Positions 16,994-27,157 of a stretch of 64,000 bases of DNA are shown piece by piece. The notes under the pieces are model-generated. The model ran no database searches. It saw only the letters and a list, made by a program, of their open reading frames with translations, and was not told the DNA's origin. The DNA lies in assembly GCA_937927415.1 (NCBI GenBank), contig CALBDS010000061.1:1-64000 (forward strand), in the 5' to 3' direction. The translations under genes and the position numbers were made by a program. Numbering within the stretch: the first letter of the stretch is position 1; every line of letters starts with the position of its first letter. This DNA comes from an uncultured Rhodospirillaceae bacterium (GTDB taxonomy: Bacteria > Pseudomonadota > Alphaproteobacteria > Azospirillales > Azospirillaceae).

Positions 16994-18454
16994 ATGCCGG
17001 TTCTGATGAGACGCTCCCTTTGTGCCGCCGCCCTGCTGGCGCTGTCCGCCGCCGCCCTGTCCCCCGCCGCCGCCCAGCCGGGCGCGCCGCCGCCCGCGGC
17101 CGCGGCCCGGACGCCGACGGTGGAAAAGGGTGTCTTCTTCCCCGAAAGCTTCACGCTGGCCAACGGAATGCAGGTGGTGGTCATCACCAATACCCGCGTG
17201 CCGGTGGTGACGCATATGGTGTGGTACCGCGTGGGGGCCGCCGACGAACCCCGCGGCACCTCCGGCATCGCCCATTTCCTTGAGCACCTGATGTTCAAGG
17301 GCACCAAGGACATTCCACCCGGCGCCTTCAGCCGCATCGTCGCCAAGAACGGCGGGCAGGACAACGCCTTCACCTCGTGGGACTACACCGCCTTCTACCA
17401 GAGCGTGGCCCGCGACCGGCTGGAGATGGTGATGACGATGGAGGCCGACCGCATGACCGGCCTGCAGCTCTCCGACGCGGTGGTCTATCCCGAACGCGAC
17501 GTCATCATCGAGGAACGCCGCCAGCGGGTGGAAAACGACCCCGCCGACCGCATGAGGGAACAGGTGGACGCCACCCTTCACGTCCATCACCCCTATGGAA
17601 CCCCGGTGATCGGCTGGCCGCAGGAAATGGCCGCCCTGACGCGGGAGGACGCCGAACGCTTCTACCGGACATGGTACACCCCCAACAACGCCATCCTGGT
17701 GGTGTCGGGTGACATCACCGCCGCCGATCTGAAGCCGCTGGCGGAAAAATACTACGGCGCCATCCCCGCCCGCCCCCTGCCCGCCCGGTCGCGGGTCAGC
17801 GACCCGCCGCTGTCGGCCGCCCGCCGCGTCGTGCTGGAGGACGAGGAGGTGCGCCAGCCCTCCGTCCAACGGCTGTGGCACGCCCCGTCCTACCGCACCG
17901 ACGCGGACAAACAGGCCTACGCGCTCCAGGTTTTGACCGAGGTGATGAGCGGCGGGGCCACGGGCCGCCTTTACCGTGCGCTGGTGATGGAGCAGAAGGT
18001 GGCGACCTCGGCCTGGATGGGCTACAGCCCGGTGTCGTGGGACGGCACGGCCTTCGTCGCCGGGGTGTCGCCGGCCCCCGGCATCGGCGCCGAACAGGCC
18101 GAAGCCGCCCTGTTGGAGCAGATCCGCACCCTGCTGGACAAGGGCGTGTCGGAAGAGGAGGTGGCGACCGCCAAGCGCCGCATGCTGGCCGACGCCGCCT
18201 ATGCCCGCGACAGCCTGAGCGGCCCGGCCCAGACGCTGGGCGCCTCGCTGGCGACCGGGCAGAGCATCGACGATGTGGAAAGCTGGCCGGTGCGCATCGA
18301 CGCCGTGACCGCCGAACAGGTGACGGCCGCCGCCCGCGCCATTCTGGGCCAGCCCGATCACGTCACCGGGCTGCTGCTGCCGGCCGCTCCGCCCGCGTCC
18401 CCTTCGTCCACCGCCCCCGCTTCCCCCGTTTCCGCTCCGGGCAAGGAAGGCTGA
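16994..18454 (+). CDS. M16 family zinc metallopeptidase, catalytic subunit
   Basis: The 486-aa protein has a signal peptide (about residues 1-28, ending PAAAQ) and the inverted zinc motif HxxEH as HFLEH (about residue 94), with the second glutamate in the helix downstream. Two M16 half-domains follow. Such processing peptidases act in the periplasm on peptides or misfolded proteins; the natural substrate is unknown. An ATG 12 bases further in (17006) could also be used. It is followed five bases later by a homologous gene without the zinc motif, so the two probably form a heterodimer. Confidence 0.9.
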   Translation: MPVLMRRSLCAAALLALSAAALSPAAAQPGAPPPAAAARTPTVEKGVFFPESFTLANGMQVVVITNTRVPVVTHMVWYRVGAADEPRGTSGIAHFLEHLMFKGTKDIPPGAFSRIVAKNGGQDNAFTSWDYTAFYQSVARDRLEMVMTMEADRMTGLQLSDAVVYPERDVIIEERRQRVENDPADRMREQVDATLHVHHPYGTPVIGWPQEMAALTREDAERFYRTWYTPNNAILVVSGDITAADLKPLAEKYYGAIPARPLPARSRVSDPPLSAARRVVLEDEEVRQPSVQRLWHAPSYRTDADKQAYALQVLTEVMSGGATGRLYRALVMEQKVATSAWMGYSPVSWDGTAFVAGVSPAPGIGAEQAEAALLEQIRTLLDKGVSEEEVATAKRRMLADAAYARDSLSGPAQTLGASLATGQSIDDVESWPVRIDAVTAEQVTAAARAILGQPDHVTGLLLPAAPPASPSSTAPASPVSAPGKEG

Positions 18455-18459
18455 CCGCC

Positions 18460-19836
18460 ATGATGCGCTTTTCCCTGTCGTCCTCTTCCCCCGCCCGTTT
18501 CCCCATGGCTGTTCTGGCGCTGGTCCTGATGGCCCTGGCCCTGCTGGCCCGCCCCGCCGCGGCGGTGGAGATCAAGCGGGTGGTCAGCCCCGGCGGCATC
18601 GAGGCGTGGCTGGTCGAGGATCAGAAGATCCCGGTGGTGGCGCTGGAATGGGTGTTCGCCGGAGCCGGTGGGCGCGATCCCGCCGGCAAGGGCGGTCTGG
18701 CGAACCTCGCCTCCACCCTGCTGGACGAGGGGGCCGGGTCTTATGATTCCCAGGCGTTCCAGGGGCGGCTGCAGGATCTCGCCACCAGCCTGGATTACGA
18801 CGCCACCCGCGACGGCTTCACCGGCAGCCTGCGCACGCTGAAGGACAACGCCGCCGCCGCCTTCGATCTGGTGCGGCTGTCCATGACCGACCCGCACCTG
18901 ACCGCCGAGGCGCTGGAGCGGATGCGCAGCGCCATCCTGTCGGGGATGAAGCGCGACGAATCCGATCCCAACTATGTGGCCCGCCGGCTGTTCTTCGCCA
19001 CCGCCTTCCCCAACCATCCCTATGGCGAGGAAATCCGCGGCACCCCCGCCACCCTGGCCGCCCTGACGCCCGACGACGTGCGCGCCTTCGTGAAGGGCGA
19101 GTTGACCCGCGACCGGCTGATCGTCGCCGCCGCCGGGGCCATCACGCCCGACGAGCTGGCGGCGGCCCTCGACACCCTGTTCGGCGCCCTGCCGGCCAAG
19201 GCCGCCACCCCGCCGCTGCCGGAGGTGACGGCGCAAGGGGCCGGCGAAACCCTGGTCGCCCCGCGCCCGACCGCCCAGACGGTTATCATGATGGGCCAGC
19301 CGGGGGTTAAGCGCAGCGATCCCGATTGGTACGCCGCCACGGTGATGAATTACGTGCTGGGCGGCGGCAGCTTCTCCTCGCGGCTGATGGAGGAGGTGCG
19401 GGAAAAGCGCGGCCTGACCTATGGCGTCTACAGCGCCGTCTATCCCATGGACCATGCCGCCCTGGTGCTGGCCGGCGGATCCACCCGCAACGCCACCGCC
19501 GGTCAGGCGCTGGAGATCATGCGCGCCGAATGGCGGCGCATGGCCGAGGGCGGTGTGACCGACCAGGAACTGGCCGACGCCAAGACCTATCTGACCGGCT
19601 CGTTCCCGTTGCAGTTCAGTTCCACCTCGGCCATCGCGCGGATTTTGCTGCAGGTGAAGAAGGACAATCTAGGCATCGACTATCTCGACAAGCGCAACGG
19701 CTTCATCAACGGCGTCACCCGCGCGGATGTGGCGCGGGTGGCCAAACGGCTGTTGAATCCCGACACGCTGCTGACCGTGCTGGTGGGCCGCCCCGAAGGG
19801 GTCACCCCCACCCGCACCGTGGCGGGGGGAAGCTGA
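18460..19836 (+). CDS. M16 family peptidase homologue, non-catalytic partner
   Basis: The 458-aa protein has an N-terminal signal peptide and the M16 fold, but where the active partner has HFLEH this one reads GGLANLASTLLDEG, so the zinc ligands are missing. The C-terminal half keeps the REKRGLTYGVYS element that closes the chamber in M16 dimers. Paired active/inactive M16 subunits are established in bacteria and in mitochondrial processing peptidase. Its start, almost abutting the previous stop, implies cotranslation. Confidence 0.9.
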   Translation: MMRFSLSSSSPARFPMAVLALVLMALALLARPAAAVEIKRVVSPGGIEAWLVEDQKIPVVALEWVFAGAGGRDPAGKGGLANLASTLLDEGAGSYDSQAFQGRLQDLATSLDYDATRDGFTGSLRTLKDNAAAAFDLVRLSMTDPHLTAEALERMRSAILSGMKRDESDPNYVARRLFFATAFPNHPYGEEIRGTPATLAALTPDDVRAFVKGELTRDRLIVAAAGAITPDELAAALDTLFGALPAKAATPPLPEVTAQGAGETLVAPRPTAQTVIMMGQPGVKRSDPDWYAATVMNYVLGGGSFSSRLMEEVREKRGLTYGVYSAVYPMDHAALVLAGGSTRNATAGQALEIMRAEWRRMAEGGVTDQELADAKTYLTGSFPLQFSSTSAIARILLQVKKDNLGIDYLDKRNGFINGVTRADVARVAKRLLNPDTLLTVLVGRPEGVTPTRTVAGGS

Positions 19837-19988
19837 TCCCGACGGGTGAGTGCCCCTGCGTCCATCAGCCGGATAGGCACGCCGCTGTTTGTGGTGTTAC
19901 CTTTTCTGTCCGCCGCCCGCAGGGGCATCCGTCCCGCCTCCGGTTGATCCGCACATTTCGGTTGATCCGCACATCGGTGAGCCAGCCC

Positions 19989-21659
<1,671 letters not shown>

Positions 21660-21665
21660 TCCGTC

Positions 21666-23507
21666 ATGCCGATCCGTCTGCTGCCGGACACCCTGGTCAA
21701 CCGCATCGCCGCCGGCGAGGTGGTGGAGCGCCCCGCCGCCGCGGTCAAGGAACTGGTGGAAAACGCTCTGGACGCCGGGGCCGGGCGCATCGACGTGGTG
21801 GTGCGCGACGGCGGCAAGGCGCTGCTGTCGATCACCGACGACGGATGCGGCATGGGGCCGGACGAGCTGTCGCTGGCGGTGGAGCGGCACGCCACGTCAA
21901 AGCTGCCGTCCGATGATCTGCTGGACATCCGCCACCTGGGCTTCCGGGGGGAGGCGCTGCCGTCCATCGGCGCGGTCAGCCGCCTGACCCTCACCAGCCG
22001 CCCCCGCGGCGCCGATTCCGCGTGGAGCCTGACCGTGGACGCTGGGCGGAAGGGCGCGCCGCAGCCGGCGGCCCTGGCGCTGGGCACGCGGGTGGAGGTG
22101 CGCGACCTGTTCGCCGCCGTTCCGGCCCGGCTGAAATTCCTGAAAACCGCCCGCACCGAACTGGACCACATCCAGGAAACGGTGGAACGGCTGGCGATGG
22201 CCCATCCCACCGTCGGATTCTCCCTGGCCGACGACCAGCGGTCGGTGCTGCGGCTGGCCGCGGCGACGGGGGATGAGGCGCAGGCGCGGCTGACCCGGCT
22301 GGGGGCGCTGATGGGCCGGGATTTCCAGGACAACGCCGTGCCGGTGGACGCGGCACGGGCCGGGGTGGCTCTGGCCGGGTGGATCGGCCTGCCCACCCTG
22401 CACCGCCCGACCTCGCGTCACCAGCACCTGTTCGTCAACGGCCGCCCGGTGCGCGACAAGCTGATGGTGGGGGCGGTGCGGGCGGCCTACGCCGATTTCC
22501 TGCCGCGCGACCGCCATCCGCTGCTGGCCCTGTTCCTGACCATCGACCCGCAGGAGGTGGACGTGAACGTCCACCCCGCCAAGGCCGAGGTGCGCTTCCG
22601 CGATTCCGGGCTGGTGCGCGGCCTGATCGTCGGCGCCCTGAAACACGCGCTGGCGGAGGCCGGGCACCGCGCCTCCACCACCGTCGGGGTGGCGACCCTG
22701 GGCGCCCTGCGGGCGGAAGGCGGCGAGTCGCCACCCCCCCAGCCGGTGCCGGGGCCGTTGTGGGGCAACCGCTGGGCCGGGGGCGGTGGCTCATCCACCC
22801 TGCCCCGCGGGCTGGCGGAACGCACGGTGGGATTCCAGGCGCCGCTGGCCGGGCTGGACGCCGCCCCCGCGGCGCGGGTGAGCGAAAGCCTGTCACCGCC
22901 CGCCGCGGCGGCGGCTCCGGCGGCGGACTTCCCCCTGGGGGCGGCGCGGGCGCAGTTGCACAACACCTACATCGTCGCCCAGACCGCCAACGGCATCATC
23001 ATCGTCGATCAGCACGCCGCCCACGAACGGCTGGTCTATGAGCGGATGAAGGCCGCACTGGTGGAGGGCGGGGTCAAGCGCCAGGGTCTGCTGATCCCCG
23101 ACGTGGTGGAACTGGACGAGCCGGCGGCGGCCCGCGTTCTGTCCCGCGCGGCGGAACTGGCCGATCTGGGGCTGGTGGTGGAAGGCTTCGGCCCCGGCTC
23201 GATCCTGGTGCGGGAGGTGCCGGCGCTGCTGGGCAAGACCGATGTGAAGGGGCTGGTCCGCGATCTGGCCGACGAGTTGGCGGAACTGGGCAACGCCGCG
23301 TCGCTGAAGGAACGGCTGGAAGAGGTGTGCGCCACCATGGCCTGCCACGGCTCGGTGCGGGCCGGGCGGCCGCTGACCATCGACGAGATGAACGCCCTGC
23401 TGCGCCAGATGGAGGCCACCCCCCATTCCGGCCAATGCAACCACGGGCGCCCCACCTATGTGGAGTTGAAACTGCCCGACATCGAACGGCTGTTCGGACG
23501 GCGCTGA
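21666..23507 (+). CDS. mutL: DNA mismatch repair protein MutL
   Basis: The 613-aa protein has the GHKL ATPase motifs LVENALDAGA, DDGCGM and FRGEALPSI at its N terminus, a Pro/Gly-rich linker, and a C-terminal dimer domain with the metal-dependent nicking motif DQHAAHERLVYE (about residue 448), plus CHGS and CNHGRPTY. MutL proteins with this DQHA(x)2E(x)4E motif nick the new DNA strand themselves, replacing MutH. It acts with MutS after replication errors. Six bases separate it from pgi. Confidence 0.97.
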   Translation: MPIRLLPDTLVNRIAAGEVVERPAAAVKELVENALDAGAGRIDVVVRDGGKALLSITDDGCGMGPDELSLAVERHATSKLPSDDLLDIRHLGFRGEALPSIGAVSRLTLTSRPRGADSAWSLTVDAGRKGAPQPAALALGTRVEVRDLFAAVPARLKFLKTARTELDHIQETVERLAMAHPTVGFSLADDQRSVLRLAAATGDEAQARLTRLGALMGRDFQDNAVPVDAARAGVALAGWIGLPTLHRPTSRHQHLFVNGRPVRDKLMVGAVRAAYADFLPRDRHPLLALFLTIDPQEVDVNVHPAKAEVRFRDSGLVRGLIVGALKHALAEAGHRASTTVGVATLGALRAEGGESPPPQPVPGPLWGNRWAGGGGSSTLPRGLAERTVGFQAPLAGLDAAPAARVSESLSPPAAAAAPAADFPLGAARAQLHNTYIVAQTANGIIIVDQHAAHERLVYERMKAALVEGGVKRQGLLIPDVVELDEPAAARVLSRAAELADLGLVVEGFGPGSILVREVPALLGKTDVKGLVRDLADELAELGNAASLKERLEEVCATMACHGSVRAGRPLTIDEMNALLRQMEATPHSGQCNHGRPTYVELKLPDIERLFGRR

Positions 23508-23522
23508 TCCCGTTCGCAGGCT

Positions 23523-23843
23523 TTACTGCACGAACAGTTGATGCGTATTGGTCTGATGCAGCAGGCGTTCCACCCGCGGCGGGATGTTGACGAGGCGCAC
23601 GGGGCGCCCCCGCTCGCGGGCCGTCTCGCTCAGGACCAGCAGCATGCCCAAGCCGTTGGAATCGACGAAGTGCAGCTTTTCCAGATCCAGCACGAAGGGG
23701 CCGTTGCCGCCGTCCTGCACCATGTCCAGCACCGGACGGAACAGTTCATAACTGGCGTGGGTCATCCGACCGCCCAGGGAGCAAATGGTGTGATCCCGAT
23801 CCCGCGTCACCGAAATCGTGAATGGAGCCATGCTGTTCATCAT
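23523..23843 (-). CDS. STAS-domain anti-sigma factor antagonist
   Basis: The 106-aa single STAS domain has the phosphorylation-site motif VDSNGLGML (Ser about 62) in the expected loop. Such SpoIIAA/RsbV-like proteins bind an anti-sigma kinase when unphosphorylated and so release a sigma factor or other partner. No kinase or sigma gene adjoins it. A SpoIIE-type phosphatase that could reactivate a STAS protein lies at 35762-37741 in the same window; pairing them is speculation. The start has GGGGAT upstream. Confidence 0.85.
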   Translation of the reverse strand: MMNSMAPFTISVTRDRDHTICSLGGRMTHASYELFRPVLDMVQDGGNGPFVLDLEKLHFVDSNGLGMLLVLSETARERGRPVRLVNIPPRVERLLHQTNTHQLFVQ

Positions 23844-23946
23844 CGGATCCCCATATCGTTGCGGCTGGCAGCATAATCCGTAAATTTTACGGCAATTTTA
23901 CCAAAATGCAACAAACAGGCCGATCAATGGTGTTATGCCGAATTGG

Positions 23947-24519
23947 TCATTTCAGCAGGTCCGCCACCGACAGGATGGTCTGGGCGACCTCGGCGATCTT
24001 GCGGTTCTGGTCCATGGCCATGCGGCGCAGCAGCTTATAGGCCTCGTCCTCGCTCAGGCCCTTGTTGCTCATCAGCACGCCCTTGGCCCGCTCCAGCAGC
24101 TTGCGCTCCTTCAGCGCGGTGCGGGTGCGTTCCAACTCGTCGTTCAGGCGGGTGTGTTCACGGTAATGCTGCACGGCGATGCGCAGGACCGACCGGACCA
24201 GCGCCCCGTCCAGCCCCTCGGCCACATAGATGGACACCCCCGCCTCGATGGCGCGGGCGACCACGGCAGGGTCGTCGCGGGACACGAACATGGCCACGGG
24301 GCGCGGGTTTTCCTCGTGGATCCGCATCAGATCCTCGACGAAATCACGATAGGGGCTTTCCAGATCGACGATGATCATGTCCGGCTGCAGCCGGGCCACG
24401 GTGCGCCGCACGTCGTCGTTCCGGCTGATGGTCGCGGCGATGGTGTGGCCGGCATCGGCGAGCGCCGCCCCCAGAACATGGGAGCGGTCATTGTCCTCGT
24501 CTATGACCAGGATGCGCAC
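23947..24519 (-). CDS. ANTAR-domain response regulator (NasT/AmiR type)
   Basis: The 190-aa protein has an N-terminal receiver domain (DEDN acidic pocket, Asp about 52 in IIVDLES) and a C-terminal ANTAR three-helix domain (RAKGVLMSNKGLSEDEAYKLL). ANTAR domains bind paired RNA hairpins and prevent terminator formation; in proteobacteria this often controls nitrate assimilation or amide use. No sensor gene lies next to it, and no ANTAR target was identified in the window. The start is a GTG with GGGAGA about 10 bases upstream. Confidence 0.9.
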   Translation of the reverse strand: MRILVIDEDNDRSHVLGAALADAGHTIAATISRNDDVRRTVARLQPDMIIVDLESPYRDFVEDLMRIHEENPRPVAMFVSRDDPAVVARAIEAGVSIYVAEGLDGALVRSVLRIAVQHYREHTRLNDELERTRTALKERKLLERAKGVLMSNKGLSEDEAYKLLRRMAMDQNRKIAEVAQTILSVADLLK

Positions 24520-24661
24520 GGTCGGACGTCTCCCTTTGCGGCGGCCGATATGACCATATCAGCCGAAGACACCGTGCGGTCAATCGCTTCGCACCGGAAA
24601 ACGGCGTCCGATGCGGCATCGCAAAAGAAAACATGGGGAAACCGGGCACGCAAAACGACAT

Positions 24662-24687
24662 CGGCCCGGCGGAATGGCGCCGGGCCG
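24662..24687 (-). terminator. Stem-loop after the ribosome-hibernation gene
   Basis: CGGCCCGGCG at 24662-24671 and CGCCGGGCCG at 24678-24687 form a perfect 10-bp stem with a 6-base loop, 19 bases past the stop. On the minus strand it is followed by ATGTCGTTTT. Confidence 0.6.
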
Positions 24688-24705
24688 GTGCCCCTCTCTC
24701 CCTCC

Positions 24706-25056
24706 TTAATCCGCCGCGGCCTGCGCCTCGCGCACGGAGCGGCGTTTGCTCAACTGTTGAAGCTGGCCGTGGGCGGCCTCGAAAGCATCGCGCACGGCAG
24801 CGCGCGGATCTTCGTTGGCGTGGGCATCGTCGCCGCGGACCACGATCTCACCGATGGGGGTATTCAGCGCGATGCGCACATGATAGCGGCGGCCGTGCTG
24901 GGAGCTGTGATGATGGTGCGGCGCCTCGATCACCACGTCGCAACGGGTGAGCGGACCGAACATCTTATCGAGATGAGCCGCTTTCTCGCGGACCTTGGTG
25001 TCCAGCGATTCCGTGAAATCCATGTTGCGGAAGGCAATCTGGAGAGGAAAGGTCAT
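24706..25056 (-). CDS. RaiA/HPF-type ribosome hibernation factor
   Basis: The 116-aa single domain fits the short ribosome hibernation / YfiA fold: MTFPLQIAFRNMDFTESLDTKVRE start, helix, then VRIALNTP and the conserved D-AHANEDPRAAVRDAF segment. These proteins bind the 30S decoding site in stationary phase or stress and block translation or help dimerise ribosomes. A His-rich insertion (PHHHHSSQHG) between the strands is unusual. GGGAGAG precedes the ATG, and a stem-loop follows the stop. In many proteobacteria such a gene sits near rpoN, but here it does not. Confidence 0.85.
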   Translation of the reverse strand: MTFPLQIAFRNMDFTESLDTKVREKAAHLDKMFGPLTRCDVVIEAPHHHHSSQHGRRYHVRIALNTPIGEIVVRGDDAHANEDPRAAVRDAFEAAHGQLQQLSKRRSVREAQAAAD

Positions 25057-25131
25057 AGTGCGCTCTCCCTTATCGTTTTTGACGGACCCGGTGCCGACGG
25101 CCCCGGACAGGGGCCAAGGGGCAGCACCGGA

Positions 25132-25665
25132 TCAGAGGGGGCGGCTCCACAGCACCCGGACCGGACCATCCGGCCCGTCCGCATCCATGGTCACATCGCC
25201 CCCCAGGACCGCCGCCAAGCGGCGGCCCAGGACTGCGGGCAATCCGGCATCGGCGGTGGTGACCGTGATGCCCTGCCCCGTGCCGTCCGTCAGGCCCATG
25301 ATGCCGACGATCCGACGCAACGGATCGTCCCGGCGTTCGGCCCCTCCGGTCTGGCGGATCAGGAACAGGATGGTGTCCCCGTCACCGCCCACCGCATCGG
25401 ACGGGATGACCAGCATCCCGGCGGGGGCACCCTTTGCCACACGGTCGCACGCGGGACACACCCGCTGCTCGGCGCTGATGTAAGACAGGCCCCAGCGCCA
25501 ACGGCCCTGATGATAAAGCGCCCCGCATTCGGGACAGCGCGTGCTGACGGAAAACATCATGGAACCCATGTCGTCCTCCACGCCGCCGCTCTGTCCCGCC
25601 ACCCCGGACGGGGTGGAAAGGGTGTCCACCACAACGACGCCAGCCGATCGAATTGTTGCCGACAT
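25132..25665 (-). CDS. BCAM0308-like zinc-ribbon protein
   Basis: The 177-aa protein has two CxxC pairs, CPECGALYHQGRW and CPACDRV, about 30 residues apart. This is the zinc-ribbon layout of a small family often placed near ribosome-hibernation or stress genes. The ATG at 25665 is chosen because AAGGAGG lies five bases before it. The first ~35 residues are low-complexity and a shorter form from an internal ATG is possible. It lies upstream of the hibernation-factor gene on the same strand with a 75-base gap, so the two may share a stress regulon. Function unknown. Confidence 0.7.
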   Translation of the reverse strand: MSATIRSAGVVVVDTLSTPSGVAGQSGGVEDDMGSMMFSVSTRCPECGALYHQGRWRWGLSYISAEQRVCPACDRVAKGAPAGMLVIPSDAVGGDGDTILFLIRQTGGAERRDDPLRRIVGIMGLTDGTGQGITVTTADAGLPAVLGRRLAAVLGGDVTMDADGPDGPVRVLWSRPL

Positions 25666-25804
25666 GGACACCTCCTTCGTGTCTCTTGGTCCCCGTTTCC
25701 TATGGCTCCGGGGGCCGCCGGCGTTGTCCTATGTTCTTGAAAAAGAAGCCTATACCCCTTTTCCCGCCGCCACCATGCGTCATTCCGCCACCCTGCGGGG
25801 CGGG

Positions 25805-26344
25805 TTATTCCACCACCCCGATAAACGGCAGGTAGCGGTATCCCTCGGCATAATCGATGCCATAGCCGACGACGAAAACGTCCTCCACCGAAAAGCCGAT
25901 GAAGTCTACCGGGACCGGGATTACCCGGCGCGACGGCTTGTCCAGCAGTGCGGCGATGCGCACCTCCACCGCCCCGGCGTCCAGCATCAGCTGGCGCACG
26001 TACGACAGGGTGCGGCCGCTGTCGGCGATGTCGTCCACGATCAGCACCCGCCGGCCCTTCAGCCCCTCGGGCATCGGCCCCACAAGGACCACGGTGCCGG
26101 AGCTTTCCTTGCCGCCGCCATAGCTGGACAGGCGGATGAACTCCACCCGCGCATCGATCCCCGCCGCCCCCAGCGCGCGCATCAGGTCGGCGGCAAAGAC
26201 GAATCCCCCCTTCAGCAACGCCACCATGGTCACATCGCCGGGCATGGCGGCGGCGATGTCCCGCCCCATGGCGGCCACCCGTTCGGCCAGGGCATCGGCG
26301 GGGATCAGCGGGGTGACGGCACCGGGCAGAGCGGACGGCGGCAT
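25805..26344 (-). CDS. hpt: Hypoxanthine phosphoribosyltransferase
   Basis: The 179-aa purine-salvage enzyme joins hypoxanthine or guanine to PRPP. The PRPP motif VLIVDDIADSGRT is clear, with the LLKGGFVFAADL pyrophosphate loop and VDFIGFSVEDVFVVGYGID that stacks on the base. GGAG precedes the ATG at 26344. It is divergent from the OmpR-type regulator at 26456, and the 111-base gap holds both promoters. Confidence 0.93.
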   Translation of the reverse strand: MPPSALPGAVTPLIPADALAERVAAMGRDIAAAMPGDVTMVALLKGGFVFAADLMRALGAAGIDARVEFIRLSSYGGGKESSGTVVLVGPMPEGLKGRRVLIVDDIADSGRTLSYVRQLMLDAGAVEVRIAALLDKPSRRVIPVPVDFIGFSVEDVFVVGYGIDYAEGYRYLPFIGVVE

Positions 26345-26455
26345 GGGGAGCACTCCTGAAACGGTCGATGCCCCCTTCTCCGCCCAAGGGGCCGCGGCTG
26401 TCAACCGCCAGCCCTCCGGTGACAGGACGGGCGGAGCCGCGCTATAGAAGAGGAC

Positions 26456-27157
26456 ATGACCGACGAACAGCCCCATATCCTCGTCGTCGATGACGACACC
26501 CGGTTGCGCGAACTGCTGCGGCGGTACCTCAGCAGCAACGGCTTTCTCGTCACCACCGCCAAGGACGCCGCCGACGCCCGCGCCCGCCTGGAGGGCCTGG
26601 AATTCGATCTGATCGTGCTGGACATCATGATGCCGGGGGAAAACGGGCTGGACCTGACATCCTCCCTGCGGCGGACCAGCGACGTGCCGATCCTGCTGCT
26701 GACCGCGCGGGGGGAAGCCGACGACCGCATCGCCGGGCTGGAGGCGGGGGCCGACGATTACCTGTCCAAGCCCTTCCAGCCGCGCGAGTTGCTGCTGCGG
26801 ATCAACTCCATCCTGCGGCGCCAGGCCCGCCCGGCCGACCCGCCCCCCGCCACCGCCCCCGCCGCCCTGCGGCTGGGGCCGCTGGTCTATATCCCCGACC
26901 GCGACGAGTTGCGCTCGGGCGACGAGGTGATCCGCCTGACCACGGCGGAGGCCAGCCTGATGCGCATCCTCGCCGCCTCCCCCGGTGTCACCTTCAGCCG
27001 CGAGGAACTGGCCGAGCGCAGCCGTGACGTGGGCAACGCGCGGTCCATCGACGTGCAGGTGACCCGCCTGCGCCGCAAGATCGAACCCGACCCGCGGGAA
27101 CCGCGCTACCTTCAGACCGTGCGCGGCGAAGGCTATGTGTTGAGGCCCGACGGATGA
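26456..27157 (+). CDS. OmpR-family response regulator
   Basis: The 233-aa protein has a receiver domain (phosphoacceptor Asp about 56 in IVLDIMMPG, Lys in YLSKPF) and a C-terminal winged-helix domain (RLTTAEASLMRILA; NARSIDVQVTRLRRKIE; TVRGEGYVL). It is encoded with the histidine kinase that follows, overlapping it by ATGA, so the two form one two-component system. The signal and target genes are not evident. Confidence 0.95.
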   Translation: MTDEQPHILVVDDDTRLRELLRRYLSSNGFLVTTAKDAADARARLEGLEFDLIVLDIMMPGENGLDLTSSLRRTSDVPILLLTARGEADDRIAGLEAGADDYLSKPFQPRELLLRINSILRRQARPADPPPATAPAALRLGPLVYIPDRDELRSGDEVIRLTTAEASLMRILAASPGVTFSREELAERSRDVGNARSIDVQVTRLRRKIEPDPREPRYLQTVRGEGYVLRPDG

